DNA of 64,000 nt from Bradyrhizobium sp. CB82. GTDB taxonomy: Bacteria; Pseudomonadota; Alphaproteobacteria; Rhizobiales; Xanthobacteraceae. This document shows positions 27,654-37,320 of the stretch, in pieces. The position numbers were made by a program, and so were the translations under genes. How positions within the stretch are numbered: position 1 is the first letter of the stretch; every line of letters starts with the position of its first letter. Location: NCBI RefSeq assembly GCF_029714405.1, contig NZ_CP121650.1, forward strand, positions 3,043,001 through 3,107,000. The letters run 5' to 3'. Under the pieces are notes generated by a model. It was given only the letters and a program-made list of their open reading frames with translations. It did not search any database and was not told the origin of the DNA.

Positions 27654-27992
27654 TCCCGGCAGGCGTTCAGGTTTACGTGGCCAGCACGCCGGTCGACTTC
27701 CGCAAGGGAGCGATCGGTTTGATGGCTTTGGTGCGCGATGGTGGCATCGATCCGTTCTCAGGGGCGCTCCACGTCTTCCGCTCGAAGCGAGCGGACAAAA
27801 TTAAGATCGTGTGGTTTGATGGAACTGGGGTTTGCCTTTTTGCCAAGACGCTTGGAAACGGCGTTCTGCTGGCCGAAGATTGCGCCGACCCGGGTGCGGC
27901 TGAACCATGCGCAATTGCTCGCGCTGATCGATGGGCTGGACTGGACGAAGGTGCGTCCGGTGGCGGTGAAGCGCCCGGAATCGGTGGGCTGA
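27650..27992 (+). pseudogene. tnpB: IS66 accessory protein TnpB, frameshifted
   Basis: Begins MIPAGVQVYVASTPVDFRKG and continues through FRSKRADKIKIVWFDG to CLFAK. One extra base near 27845-27848 then shifts the frame; LETAFCWPKIAPTRV and LLALIDGLDWTKVRPV are in the other frame to the stop. Corrected, the product would be about 113 aa, normal for IS66 Orf2. Confidence 0.85.
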
Positions 27993-28057
27993 CGACCTGC
28001 GGCGAATTGAATCAGGGCGGCTGAAAGGTTTGGAAGATTGGCGGCGACTCTGCTGGG

Positions 28058-29690
28058 ATGGCGGCGATGACGACGCCCGTTGCAGAGCTTCCGACGACCC
28101 TTGCCGAAGCCCATGCGCTGATCCTCGCCTTGGCGGCAGAGCGGGCGGCGATCGAGGCCGAGAACAGCCGCATCGCCTCCGAGATTGCAACACTGACAGC
28201 GGCCAACGCCGATCTTGCTGCGGTCAACCAGACGGCCGACGCGCGGATCGTGGAGCTGACGGCGCTCGTGAAGATGTTGGAGCGCACGCTCTACGGCACG
28301 CGCTCGGAACGCTTGCGTAGCGACACGCCGAGCGATGAGCAGGTCGCCTTCGTATTTGATGAGATCGCCACCGGCGTGGCGGCCATTGAAGCCGAACTGG
28401 CCAAGGCAGGCGGCCAGGACAAGCCGAAACGCGCGTCACGGCCGCGCAAGGAGTTCAGCGCGCCTGGAGCGGGTGGAGATCGTCGTCGAGCCCGAGGTGC
28501 CCCCTGGTTGCGAGGGGTTGGAGAAGGTCCTGATCGGCGAGGACGTGTCGAAGCGCCTGGACGTGACGCCGGCCAAGTTCCGGGTGATTGTGACGCGTCG
28601 CCCGAAATACGCGTATCGCAACCGCGATGGCGTGGTTCAGGCGCCAGCGCCGCCGCATCTGATCGAGAGCGGCCTTCCGACCGAAGCGCTTCTCGCCCAG
28701 ATCGCGGTGGCCAAATATGCCGATGGGCTGCCGCTCTACCGGCAGGAAGCGATCTACGCGCGTGACGGTGTCGATCTCGACCGATCGCTGATGGCGCAAT
28801 GGATGGGCAAGGTCGGCTTCGAATTGCAGCCGCTGGCCGACTATGTGCTGGAGAAGATCAAGCAGGGCGAACGGGTCTTCGCCGACGAGACGACCCTGCC
28901 AACGCTCGCTCCCGGATCCGGCAAGACACAAAAGGCCTGGCTGTGGGCCTATGCGCGCGACGATCGGCCATTTGGCGGCATCGGTCCACCGATGGTCGCC
29001 TATCGCTTTGAGGACAGTCGGGGCGGCGAATGCGTCGAGCGACATCTGGCGGGCTTTACCGGCATCCTGCAGGTCGACGGCTATGCCGCCTACAATCGGC
29101 TCGCCAGGTCAGCGCGTGCCAATGAGGGAGTGACGCTGGCAGCGTGCTTTGCCCACGTCAGGAGACGGTTCTACGAGCTTCACGTCAACGAGAGCTCGCA
29201 CCTGGCGACCCAGACCGTCACCACCATGGCCGGGCTGTGGGAGATCGAGGCCGACATCCGCGGCCAGGATCCTGAGATGCGGGTGAAAGCGCGCCAGGAA
29301 AAGTCCGCCGCTATCGTCGCGGGGCTCTTCGATCTGTGGGACAAGGAGCTGCCGCGCCTGTCGGGCAAATCCAAACTCGCCGAGGCGATCCGCTATGCCA
29401 CATCCAGACGCACCGCCCTCGAGCGCTTTCTAAGCGACGGCCGTATCGAGATCGACTCCAACACCGTCGAGCGGGAAATCCGGCCGCAAACCATCACAAG
29501 AAAAAATGCGCTCTTTGCGGGCAGCCATGGCGGCGGCCGGACCTGGGCGACCATCGCCACGCTTCTGCAGACCGCGAAGATGAATGATGTCGATCCGCAG
29601 GCCTGGCTCACGCAAACTCTCGAACGGATCGCGCAGAGCTGGCCGATCTCTCAGATCGATGCTCTCATGCCTTGGCACTTCAAAGCCTGA
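28058..29690 (+). pseudogene. tnpC: IS66 transposase TnpC, frameshifted
   Basis: The first frame carries the N-terminal coiled coil (ALAAERAAIEAENSRIASE) up to RPRKEFSA. At about 28460-28463 two bases are missing relative to the expected sequence, and the rest follows in another frame from LERVEIVVEPEVPPGC to the C-terminal IDALMPWHFKA. The DDE core landmarks FADETTLPTL, LQVDGYAAYNRL and SNTVEREIRP are present. Otherwise of normal length (about 543 aa). Confidence 0.87.
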
Positions 29691-29815
29691 ACGGCCTCAG
29701 CTTGGCGCTTACGGTGAACCAATCAACTGAGCGAGCAGTTCGCGAGCTTGTTGCGGCTTCCCCTGATCACGCCAGCGCTGCGCTAGCTCGTCGCGGCTTG
29801 CGCAGCTCCCAGGAT

Positions 29816-30205
29816 TCCGGATGCTGTGCACCTGTCTAGAGCACCGCTTCTGGAGGACCGGTTTGGGCCAAAACGCGAAGAACTCAAGGTGAGCAAATCT
29901 AGTCCGCTATGCCCCGCTGGGCGGAGCTCGATGAGGCCTGCCGCAACTTCGCTGATGGGCACAAAAGCGCCCGTCGAGAGATTTGCCATTCGCTTCCGGT
30001 CAACTTTAGTGAGCAGACGATCTGGCAGCGCGTCCGCAGTTCCTTTGTCGGTCGGAGTAAGAAACCGCTAACCCTGAGCATTGCCAAACGCCAGACTATT
30101 GGTAGGAAAAGGCGCCTTCGCGCGGTCTTTTGTCTTACCACTTAGTGCTTTCGTAACAGCGAAGCTGCGACACTTAGCCTTTCATCGAAAGGTTTTGTCA
30201 TGGTC
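29816..30205. other. intergenic stretch, nothing firmly recognised
   Basis: One minus-strand frame (29783-29989) reads FVPISEVAAGLIELRPAG but has no relative I can name. No terminator or repeat was seen. Confidence 0.35.
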
Positions 30206-30460
30206 ATGGACGAGAAGGTGAAGATCAGGTGCCCGGCCTGCACACGCGTATTCCGAGAGAAAGCCAACCGAGTCCGTGATGGTTTGCAGGTCAACTGCCA
30301 CAACTGCAATAAGCTCATAACCCTATCCAAAGAGACAGAAGACCCTTTCCTTCGACGGGCATTGAAGACTGCGCGGGAAATGCGAGCCGCCGAGCAGGAC
30401 GGGATAGCCGCCCAGGTTTACAAAGGCGCCGCCTCCGCACCACCGCGCGAAGCGCCTTAG
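30206..30460 (+). CDS. small zinc-ribbon protein
   Basis: 84 aa from the ATG of MDEKVKIRCPACTRVFREK. Two CxxC knuckles (CPAC at about 8-11 and CHNC at about 31-34) form a probable zinc ribbon of the MJ0042 type, followed by LITLSKETEDPFLRRALK, a helical tail. Such proteins are small, cytoplasmic and of unknown role, possibly nucleic-acid binding. The ribosome-binding site is weak (AAAGG). It is monocistronic. Confidence 0.72.
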   Translation: MDEKVKIRCPACTRVFREKANRVRDGLQVNCHNCNKLITLSKETEDPFLRRALKTAREMRAAEQDGIAAQVYKGAASAPPREAP

Positions 30461-30588
30461 CGGGACGCGGCCTTGCTCTGGAACTCAAAGCGTCGCAGCA
30501 TGTCTCTTGTGGTTCAATCTCGACATTCTTGCGCGCCAACTGAAGCGACGGGCCACTTCCGGACTCATGCATCGCAGCAAACGGCATC

Positions 30589-31578
30589 CTATTCGATCAC
30601 CTCGTCGGCTGCGATGATCAGCGAAGTTGGAACAGTAAGGCCGAGTGCTTTCGCTGCTTTGAGATTGATCACTAGCTTGAGGCGCGTGGGCTGTTCGACG
30701 GGCAGATCGGCGGGCTTCGCGCCCTTCAAGATCTTATCGACATAACCAACCGCTTTTCGAAGGTAATCGGGAACGTTTTGCCCATACGACATCAACATTC
30801 CGTATGGCACCATTTCGGCGATGACTGACATCGTCGGCATCCCGCTCGCCAATGCCGACACACCGACACGCGCCCGTTCGTTGGACAGCATCGATCCGGT
30901 TACGAACGCGGCGTCGAAACCGTCCTGTGCAATTGCGGAAAATGCCTGCTCGATCGCGTCCGGTGCCCTCACCTCGACTGGACGTAGCACAAGGCCTAGA
31001 GCGTTCGCCGCATTCGAATAAGGTGTGATGGCGCTTGTAGAAATCGGATCATTCGGGTCAATGAGCAGTGCGACACGGTTGAGGTTTGGGACCGCTTCCT
31101 TCATGAGACCCAAACGTTTGCCGGGAACGCCGCCAAACATGATCGAGAGCCAGGTCATGTTGCCGCCCGGGTGCGCCAGACTCTCAACGAGACCGGCACC
31201 GACTGGGTCCGGCACGATGACAAAAACTGTTGGGATTGTGCTCGTGGCTTGCTTGACCTCTATCGCACCCATTTGGGTCGTGGCGATGATGACATCGACC
31301 TTGTTGTCGACCAGATCCCGCGCGAGGGCGCGAAATCGGTCCGCCTGTTCGGCGGGAAAGCGATGGAGGAACGCAACGTTCTTGCCTTCGATGTAACCAA
31401 GATCGCTGAATGCCTTGGTCAGCACATCGAGATATACTTTCTCTTCGTCTGCGCTGCCCGCATGCCAGAGCACACCGATCTTCGCAATTTTAGGGCTTGG
31501 CCCCATCTGCTGGGCGCGCGCTGCAAGCGGCCAAGCCGCGGCCGTTCCAACAAGCCGAATGAAGTCCCGCCGCTTCAT
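30589..31578 (-). CDS. ABC transporter substrate-binding protein (TrpX/DUF534-like)
   Basis: 329 aa. The N-terminus MKRRDFIRLVGTAAAWPLA has a Tat-type signal. The mature protein has the pattern of the ABC sugar/amino-acid binding protein family that includes TrpX: IGVLWHAG, LGYIEGKNV, IPTVFVIVPDPVGAG, and the C-terminal ADLPVEQPTRLKLVINLKAA. No permease or ATPase gene is adjacent, so the partner is elsewhere or absent. The start at 31578 is where the signal peptide begins. A related gene, frameshifted, lies at 48440. Confidence 0.87.
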   Translation of the reverse strand: MKRRDFIRLVGTAAAWPLAARAQQMGPSPKIAKIGVLWHAGSADEEKVYLDVLTKAFSDLGYIEGKNVAFLHRFPAEQADRFRALARDLVDNKVDVIIATTQMGAIEVKQATSTIPTVFVIVPDPVGAGLVESLAHPGGNMTWLSIMFGGVPGKRLGLMKEAVPNLNRVALLIDPNDPISTSAITPYSNAANALGLVLRPVEVRAPDAIEQAFSAIAQDGFDAAFVTGSMLSNERARVGVSALASGMPTMSVIAEMVPYGMLMSYGQNVPDYLRKAVGYVDKILKGAKPADLPVEQPTRLKLVINLKAAKALGLTVPTSLIIAADEVIE

Positions 31579-31715
31579 GATTAGCCCCGAGCCACGGAAA
31601 ACCAAACCTAACAGAGGCGCTGGAGTCTGTTAAGTATCGGTCGCGCCTTACCGCACCTCACTACAGCAGGAGTCTGCTGCGCCGCGAGATTTCAGCCCAG
31701 CACCATGACTGCTCA

Positions 31716-33389
31716 GGGTCTTGGCCGCGTGAAAACGTTTCAATGCGGGGGGCGCCGCTTTGAACAGCCCCATGGGGTCCGGATTGACGCCGAAATGGCA
31801 TAATTTCCGGCGAGGCGCCGGAAGCCAGCCCGATGGCTTGCCCGAGCCGCTGTGATCGATGATGAGGTTGGCGGCACGCGCGCGACAGCGCTCCTGCCTC
31901 ATGCCTGAATCGCCGCGATCAGCGCACCAGCACCCATGATGTTCATCACGCGCGTGAGATTGTAGGCGAGCACGTGCAGCTGACTTTCGGCAAGCGCTTC
32001 GTCAAGAAGTGCGCCGCGCCCATGCGCATCTTCAGTGTGCCGAACGGATGCTCGACCGTCTCGTGACGGCGACGCATCGCCTGAGGATCAGCGTCGAGCC
32101 GCCTCTGGGCATCCTCCATGACGTGCTCATGCTCCCAACGAGAGATGACGCGGTTTTTGGCCGTGGTGCAGCGCGCCTTCAGTAGGCAACTCCCACAAGC
32201 TTTCGTGACGTATCGCCGAATGGTGCGTTCGCCATCCACTGTTGTGAGCCAATATGCCAGCAACTCGCCAGCCGGGCAGCGATACACATCCTGTTTGGCC
32301 AGATAGGCGAAGTCGTGCTTTCCAAACTTGCCCTTCGCCTCCATGCCGGTCGTGTTTGGCTTCGGTAGAGTCACAAGGATATCAGCGTCGGCGCAAGCCT
32401 TGATCTCCTCGCCTGTGTAATAGCCGCGATCGGCCACCGCCTCGAGCTTGTCGACGCCGAGCACGGCCTTGGCCTGTTTGCCCATGTTTGCCAGTTGAGC
32501 GCGATCCGAGCCGCTATTCGTTACTTCGTGCGCGATGATGAGGTGATGCTCGGTATCTACGGCAACCTGCACATTGTAGCCAACGACGCCCGAGCCACGG
32601 CCACTCGTTGCCATGGACCGACTGTCGGGATCGGTCAGCGAGATCTGTTGATCTGGTGATGCCAGCATCGCCTCTTCGTAGGCTTCGAGCTTGTGCATCT
32701 CGCTCTTGAGCTTGGTGAGCTTTTCCTTCAGATGCGCCGTCTTCGCGGCGAGAGTCTCAGATGGCTCCTGCAGATCTGCCGTGTCGAGCTGTGCGAGATC
32801 GCGCGACACGCTCTCCTCCAGTTGCTGGCGACGGCGCTCGACCTTGCCCTTTGTGAAGTTCTTGTCACGCGTGTTGACCGCCTTGAACTTCGATCCGTCG
32901 ATGGCGACGCTCGCCTGCGTCAGCAATCCCATCCGCCGGCAAAGCTCAACGAACTTCGCGCACACCTTCTTGATACCGAGGCCGTTGTCGCGACGAAAGT
33001 CGGCGATCGTCTTGTCGTCGGGCGAAAGCCGTTGTAACAGCCAGATCACCTCGAGATTGCGTCTTGCCTCGCGTTCCAGCCGGCGGCTCGACTGGATGCG
33101 GTTGAGATAGCCGTAGATGTACAGCTTGAGCAGCACCGCTGGATGATAGCCGGGTCGCCCGGTCGCCGACGGTTCGATGTCCTCAAAACCCATCTCGTCG
33201 AGATCAAGTGCTTCGACAAACGCATCGACAACGCGAACAGGATTGCTCTCACCGACCCAATCATCGAGGCATTCCGGCAACAACGTCGATTGATCGCGAT
33301 CCGCGCCTTCAATGAACCGTCGCATCGATCGTCTCCGAAAACCCCGAGACGATCTCTATCTGACTCGTTGCTTTCACGCAGCCAGGGTC
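31716..33389 (-). mobile_element. IS1182-like element, copy 1 (13-bp deletion)
   Basis: 1674 bp, bounded by related inverted ends: GGGTCTTGGCCGCGTGAAAAC at the left, and GACCCTGGCTGCGTGAAA reading inward from the right. Near-identical to copy 2 at 52472-54158 but 13 bp shorter, which matches the deletion inside the transposase gene. Opposite in orientation to copy 2. Confidence 0.8.
31898..33325 (-). pseudogene. IS1182-like transposase, 3' frameshift
   Basis: Identical in design to the intact gene at 52537: N-terminal GRPGYHPAVLLKLYIYGYLN, catalytic DDE residues in VAIDGSKFKAVN, EAVADRGYYTG and ETVEHPFGTLK, and a Cys-rich region (CGSCLLKARC). Near 31979-31985 a net 13 bases are missing against copy 2, so the last 30 or so codons (ALHVLAYKLTRVMNIMGAG) are out of frame. 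The visible substitutions before that point number only about five (for example Asp10 for Asn10). Confidence 0.87.
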
Positions 33390-33501
33390 ATAAGCGCCAT
33401 TTGGCCGCTCGGCCGGCTGCTTCCGGTCTACCACGATAGCCGACAACAGGGACGCCGGCCGGACCAGCGCCTTGGGGGCCAACAGCCGACATTCAGGAGA
33501 G

Positions 33502-34288
33502 TTAGAGTGCCGGTCTTGAAGCCTTGAAGATGTACCTATTGCTGCTGAAAAAATATCGGCCAGCTTCATTCAAAGGCGCGAACTCGCTAAGCCAATCATT
33601 GAGGTCGCTCGCCGAAACATCTCCGCGTCCTCCCACGAACTTTTCTATGATTGTTGACAGTCCTTTGCTGTAGCTATCATCGTCGTAACTCAGGTTGAGG
33701 AGCGAGTATACGAAAGCATCATTAAGTCGAAATCCAGCATTTTTGAGCCTGTGCGGCATCGTTCCCGGTAGACGCGGGTGGGCACAATGCGCCTCCCACG
33801 ATTTCAAAACAGCCGCCATTCGTTTCGCGTCGTCGGAATACCACACGAGAGCATCCCAATCAGTGGTGATGAAGATTGTTCGCCCGTCCGGCTTTAGAAC
33901 GCGAAAAGCCTCCGACAAGACCACGTCAACATCGGCGATATACTCAGCAACCTGCCGTGCACACCACAACGTCAAAAGACGCATCAGATTGACGGAGTTT
34001 GGTCGCATCACCGACCTCGTATGACAACCATGAGGGATGCTCTCGTCGAGCGCAAAGTTCTACGAGATCAGGCGAGATATCGATACCGACCACAGCTCCG
34101 TGGCGGCCAACAATTTCGCTCATTTCTTCGCACAGAAAACCCGGGCCACATCCGATATCGAGGACTTTTTCACCAGTCGATAAATTGAGGTGTCGAATTG
34201 TCTCGCGCCGCTGCGCAACGATGTCCTTGGTACGATATGTCTTTTCGAGGTGCCGCGCAGCTTCAGCCGTGAATGTTAGTCCACTCAT
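33502..34288 (-). pseudogene. class I SAM-dependent methyltransferase, frameshifted
   Basis: The start MSGLTFTAEAARHLEKTY follows a GGAGGG ribosome-binding site. Motif I is VLDIGCGPGF, followed by AVVGIDIS and the post-motif DATKL. After DVVVCT one extra base (33955-33956) shifts the frame; QVAEYIADVDVVLSEAFRVL and GRTIFITTDWD continue in the other frame to RYIFKAS. Corrected, the product is about 261 aa. The substrate is unknown; the arsenite/ubiquinone-type methyltransferases are the nearest in pattern. Confidence 0.82.
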
Positions 34289-34694
34289 GTGGTATTCCCT
34301 CCACACAGATAGCCCGATGGGAAGCGATCCAAAGACTTACGCGCGTCAAATGGTAGCTATTCTTCAAACTGGCCGATAGGTCTGAAATGGTCATCGCGTC
34401 GACGGCCATGACCGCGACCACGTCGGTCTACCCCAAAGAGCCAACGCCAGGGCGAGGGTTGAGCTTCGACGCCAACATCGGACATAGCAAGCGTCATGGC
34501 GGCTGCACGAGTCATCCGATGGATTTAGCCGATCGGCAGACGGCTTGAAATTCCTCCGAGACCCAACCGAGCAGGAACAGGCTCCAAAGATTCGTGTTGG
34601 TTTGTGCGGGGACGGGGATGGAACGGTTGCAGGCACAACACGCGTTTCGAAAGGTCCTTCTAGCGAGACAAGCTGTGCCAACGGGAGTCCAAAG
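34289..34694. other. intergenic stretch, nothing recognised
   Basis: No gene with a ribosome-binding site or recognised product; the open frames are antisense to each other and of poor composition. Confidence 0.4.
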
Positions 34695-35024
34695 ATGACG
34701 AAGCACCGCTGTTTTGTTTGCGGTGTGCTTGCTGGGATCACAATCCTACATTTCGGCGCATCTGCGGAGATTGCTAAGCCAAATACCACCACCGTCCCTG
34801 CTGCCAGTTCCGCGCCACACAAAACAGACGGACAAAGCCCAAGGAATATTGAGGAGGAATGCGAAGCTGAATGGAGAGCTGATAAGGAAGCCAAGATGAA
34901 ACGCGGTTTGACGGAAGATCGTTATGTCGAACAGTGTAGCGTGAAAGACGACGTGCCGACTATTCCCTCTGAGAACGGCGCTCCCTCCGTTGCACCCCAT
35001 AGACCCCCTGCTAAAGAACGATAG
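34695..35024 (+). CDS. small secreted protein
   Basis: 109 aa from the ATG of MTKHRCFVCGVLAGITILH, which has GGGAG upstream; a longer open frame exists but lacks such a site. Residues 1-24 form a signal peptide ending near GASA. The mature part is polar, contains EEECEAEWRADKEAKMKRG and a second Cys in YVEQCSVKDD, which may pair as a disulfide, and ends in a Pro-rich tail. The pattern recalls PsiF-like small secreted proteins. Function unknown. Confidence 0.68.
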   Translation: MTKHRCFVCGVLAGITILHFGASAEIAKPNTTTVPAASSAPHKTDGQSPRNIEEECEAEWRADKEAKMKRGLTEDRYVEQCSVKDDVPTIPSENGAPSVAPHRPPAKER

Positions 35025-35251
35025 CAGCTTTCGCGCGTGCACCAGCCTACTGGGTTGAGTGCTAGAGGCGCAATGTCAGGCAATTGCGTCGCTTGCAGCA
35101 TTTGGAACAGGGATCAACTCTATGCGAGCGCAATTTCGAGCCGCTAATTATCACACCCTCCGCGTTATAATGGGAGGTATGCAGGGGTCGATTAAAGCTA
35201 TTAAAGCTGGAGAGCACGACAAGAGTTCGTCCGCTCGCAATTGGTCTGCTG

Positions 35252-36001
35252 ATGGTCGAGCATGTCCCCATTGATCTCCGTCGTCGCGCACTGTTGAGCG
35301 CTGCGGGAGTGCTGACTATCGAAGGGGTTCTTTTGGCGACGACCGCATCGGGTCAGACGTCCTCTGCTCCCAAGATGAAAATCGGCGTGATTGGCGCAGG
35401 CCATATCGGCGGCACGATCGGTGGCCTCTGGGCCAGGGCCGGCCATGCCGTCTTCTTCTCATCACGCCATCCGGAGCAATTGCAGGACCTCGTTGCACGG
35501 CTTGGCCCTCTTGCACAGTCCGGCACTGTCGATCAGGCGATTGCGTTTGGCGACGTTGTCTTGATCGCCGTACCTTACGGCGCAGTGCCGCAGATCGGCA
35601 GAGATTACAGCAAATTGTTGGCGGGGAAGATCGTGCTCGACGCCAATAATGCTGTCGCCAGCCGCGACGGCGCCATTGCCGAGGAGGTCGAGCATAATGG
35701 CATCGGAGTTACCTCACAGAAATATCTGCCCGGCGCGCGGCTGGTGCGCGCCTTCAACACGCTGTCTTACATGATCTTCGAACGCGAAGCGAACCGCACT
35801 GCCCCGAGGCTCGCGGTCCCGATCGCGGGCGATGATCAGGAAGCCGTCGGGGTCGCGGCGCGACTGGTGCGTGATGCCGGGTTTGACCCGGTGGAGGTCG
35901 GCAAACTGGCCGACGCGAGCCGCTTCCAGCGCGGCGCGCCGGGATATGGCCAGAACGTGAGCGCCGCGGAGCTCAGGCATAAGCTGTCGCTGACACCATG
36001 A
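35252..36001 (+). CDS. Tat-exported NADP/F420-type reductase-like protein
   Basis: 249 aa. RRRALLSAAGVLTIEG resembles a twin-arginine signal. From about residue 42 the protein has the Rossmann start MKIGVIGAGHIGGTIGGLWA and the FSSRHPEQL segment of the NADPH-dependent F420 reductase / DUF2520-like group (COG2085), then VPYGAVPQIG and DANNAVASRDG. It is the first gene of a three-gene operon; its stop overlaps the next start (ATGA). A soluble NAD(P)-dependent enzyme outside the cytoplasm is unusual and makes the signal assignment worth checking. Confidence 0.78.
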   Translation: MVEHVPIDLRRRALLSAAGVLTIEGVLLATTASGQTSSAPKMKIGVIGAGHIGGTIGGLWARAGHAVFFSSRHPEQLQDLVARLGPLAQSGTVDQAIAFGDVVLIAVPYGAVPQIGRDYSKLLAGKIVLDANNAVASRDGAIAEEVEHNGIGVTSQKYLPGARLVRAFNTLSYMIFEREANRTAPRLAVPIAGDDQEAVGVAARLVRDAGFDPVEVGKLADASRFQRGAPGYGQNVSAAELRHKLSLTP

Positions 36002-37320
36002 CGGCTTCTACGGCAGCTCTCGGGGGCTGGTTGCACCGCACAGTGCCCGGCACCGCGCAAGAACGGGGGGCAGCGCTGTGGTCATTCGCGTATTTCTTCA
36101 CCCTGCTTGCCGGTTATTATGTGCTGCGTCCGCTGCGCGATCAGATGGGTATTGCCGGCGGGACCAAAAACCTGCCCTGGCTGTTCACGGCCACGTTTGT
36201 CAGCCTGCTCGTCGCACAGCCGCTCTACGGCGCGCTGGTAGCGAGGCTGCCGCGGGTCAGATTTATTCCCATCGTCTACCACTTCTTCGTCGCCAACCTG
36301 GTCCTGTTTTGGCTGTTGCTGTTTTTCGACATCGAAAACGTGACGGTGGCGCGCGTGTTTTTCGTTTGGGTCAGCGTCTTCAATTTGTTCGCGGTCGCGG
36401 TGTTCTGGTCGTTCATGGCCGATCTGTTTACGTCAGAGCAGGGCAAGCGGCTGTTCGGGTTCATCGGCGCCGGAGGAACGGCAGGCGCGCTTCTTGGTCC
36501 CGTCATCACAATCTGGCTCTCGGGGCCGCTCGGTCCGGTCAACCTGCTGATCGCGGCCGCTATTTTCCTCGAACTCGCTGTGCTCTGTGTGCATCGAATT
36601 GAACAAATGGCGGATCCGCCGGCGGCAGTCGATGCTCGAGCTCAGCGCATTGGCGGCAGCGCGTTCGCGGGATTGTCCGAATTGATGCGGTCGCCTTATC
36701 TACTCGGCGTGGCCGGCTGGGTCAGCCTGCTCTCGTTCGGCGCGACGATTGCCTATTTCGCGCAGGCCAACATCGTTTCGACGACGTTCCATAACGCGAC
36801 AGCGCAAACGCGTCTGTTCGCAGGTATCGATCTCGCGGTGGGCCTGCTGAGCCTGGCGACACAGGTATTTGCCACCGCCACGTTCCTCAAGCGCTTCGGC
36901 ACCGGAATCGCCGCCGCAGCTTTGCCCGCTATCTATGTCGTGGGATTCGCAGCGCTGGCGATGGCGCCGAGCCTGTCCGTGGTGGTGACACTCCAGGTCA
37001 CACAACGCTGGATGAACTTCGCAATCGCCAATCCGGCACGCCAATTGTTCTTCACCGTGGTTGGGCGCGAGGAAAAATATAAGGCCAAAAACCTGATCGA
37101 TGTGGTGATCTATCGCGGCTCGGACGCGTTGTACGGCTGGGTCTACGAAAGCCTGCAGGCGTTGGGGCTGAAGCTTGGCGCCATTGCGCTGTGTGCGCTG
37201 CCGGTCGCGGCGGGATGGCTCTTCCTCTCAACCGCACTGGGACGAACGCAGGAGGGCCTTGCAACAAGAAGTGATGATCAAGGAGCGCCGGAATGGCAAT
37301 CCGAACGAGTCGGCGAATAA
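35998..37320 (+). CDS. NTP/NDP exchange transporter-like MFS protein
   Basis: 440 aa with about 12 membrane spans. The N-terminus contains FTLLAGYYVLRPLRDQMG and later GKRLFGFIGAGGTAGALLGP and KYKAKNLIDVVIYRGSDAL, hallmarks of the Npt-like (COG3202) branch related to ADP/ATP exchangers. In free-living bacteria these proteins are not established as nucleotide exchangers, so the substrate is open. It overlaps both neighbours: ATGA with the upstream gene, and the next gene starts 28 bases before its stop behind an AAGGAG site. Confidence 0.8.
   Translation: MTASTAALGGWLHRTVPGTAQERGAALWSFAYFFTLLAGYYVLRPLRDQMGIAGGTKNLPWLFTATFVSLLVAQPLYGALVARLPRVRFIPIVYHFFVANLVLFWLLLFFDIENVTVARVFFVWVSVFNLFAVAVFWSFMADLFTSEQGKRLFGFIGAGGTAGALLGPVITIWLSGPLGPVNLLIAAAIFLELAVLCVHRIEQMADPPAAVDARAQRIGGSAFAGLSELMRSPYLLGVAGWVSLLSFGATIAYFAQANIVSTTFHNATAQTRLFAGIDLAVGLLSLATQVFATATFLKRFGTGIAAAALPAIYVVGFAALAMAPSLSVVVTLQVTQRWMNFAIANPARQLFFTVVGREEKYKAKNLIDVVIYRGSDALYGWVYESLQALGLKLGAIALCALPVAAGWLFLSTALGRTQEGLATRSDDQGAPEWQSERVGE

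Larger units (their letters stand above)
27173..29712 (+). mobile_element. IS66-family element no. 1 with 8-bp target duplication
   Basis: 2540 bp, starting GTAAGCG and ending in its complement CGCTTAC. GGTGAACC occurs at 27165-27172 and again at 29713-29720, the 8-bp duplication expected for IS66. It carries tnpA, tnpB and tnpC in the usual order; tnpB and tnpC are frameshifted, so the copy is probably immobile. It sits inside a cyclase remnant. Confidence 0.88.
27060..29815 (-). pseudogene. C-terminal remnant of a cyclase-TPR protein, interrupted by IS66
   Basis: On the right of the IS66 element (29713-29815) the minus strand reads ESWELR and DELAQRWRDQGKPQQARELLAQLIG; on the left (to about 27130) it reads WFTEGFDHV. 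The intact gene at 6085 ends ARLWRDQGKRDEARELLAPVYGRFTEGFD, so these are two parts of one decayed relative. The junction contains frameshifts that predate or accompany the IS66 insertion. Confidence 0.65.

Noticed and set aside
31711..33395. Target duplication for the IS1182-like copies
   Set aside because: Flanking bases of copy 1 and copy 2 were compared and show no convincing direct repeat.
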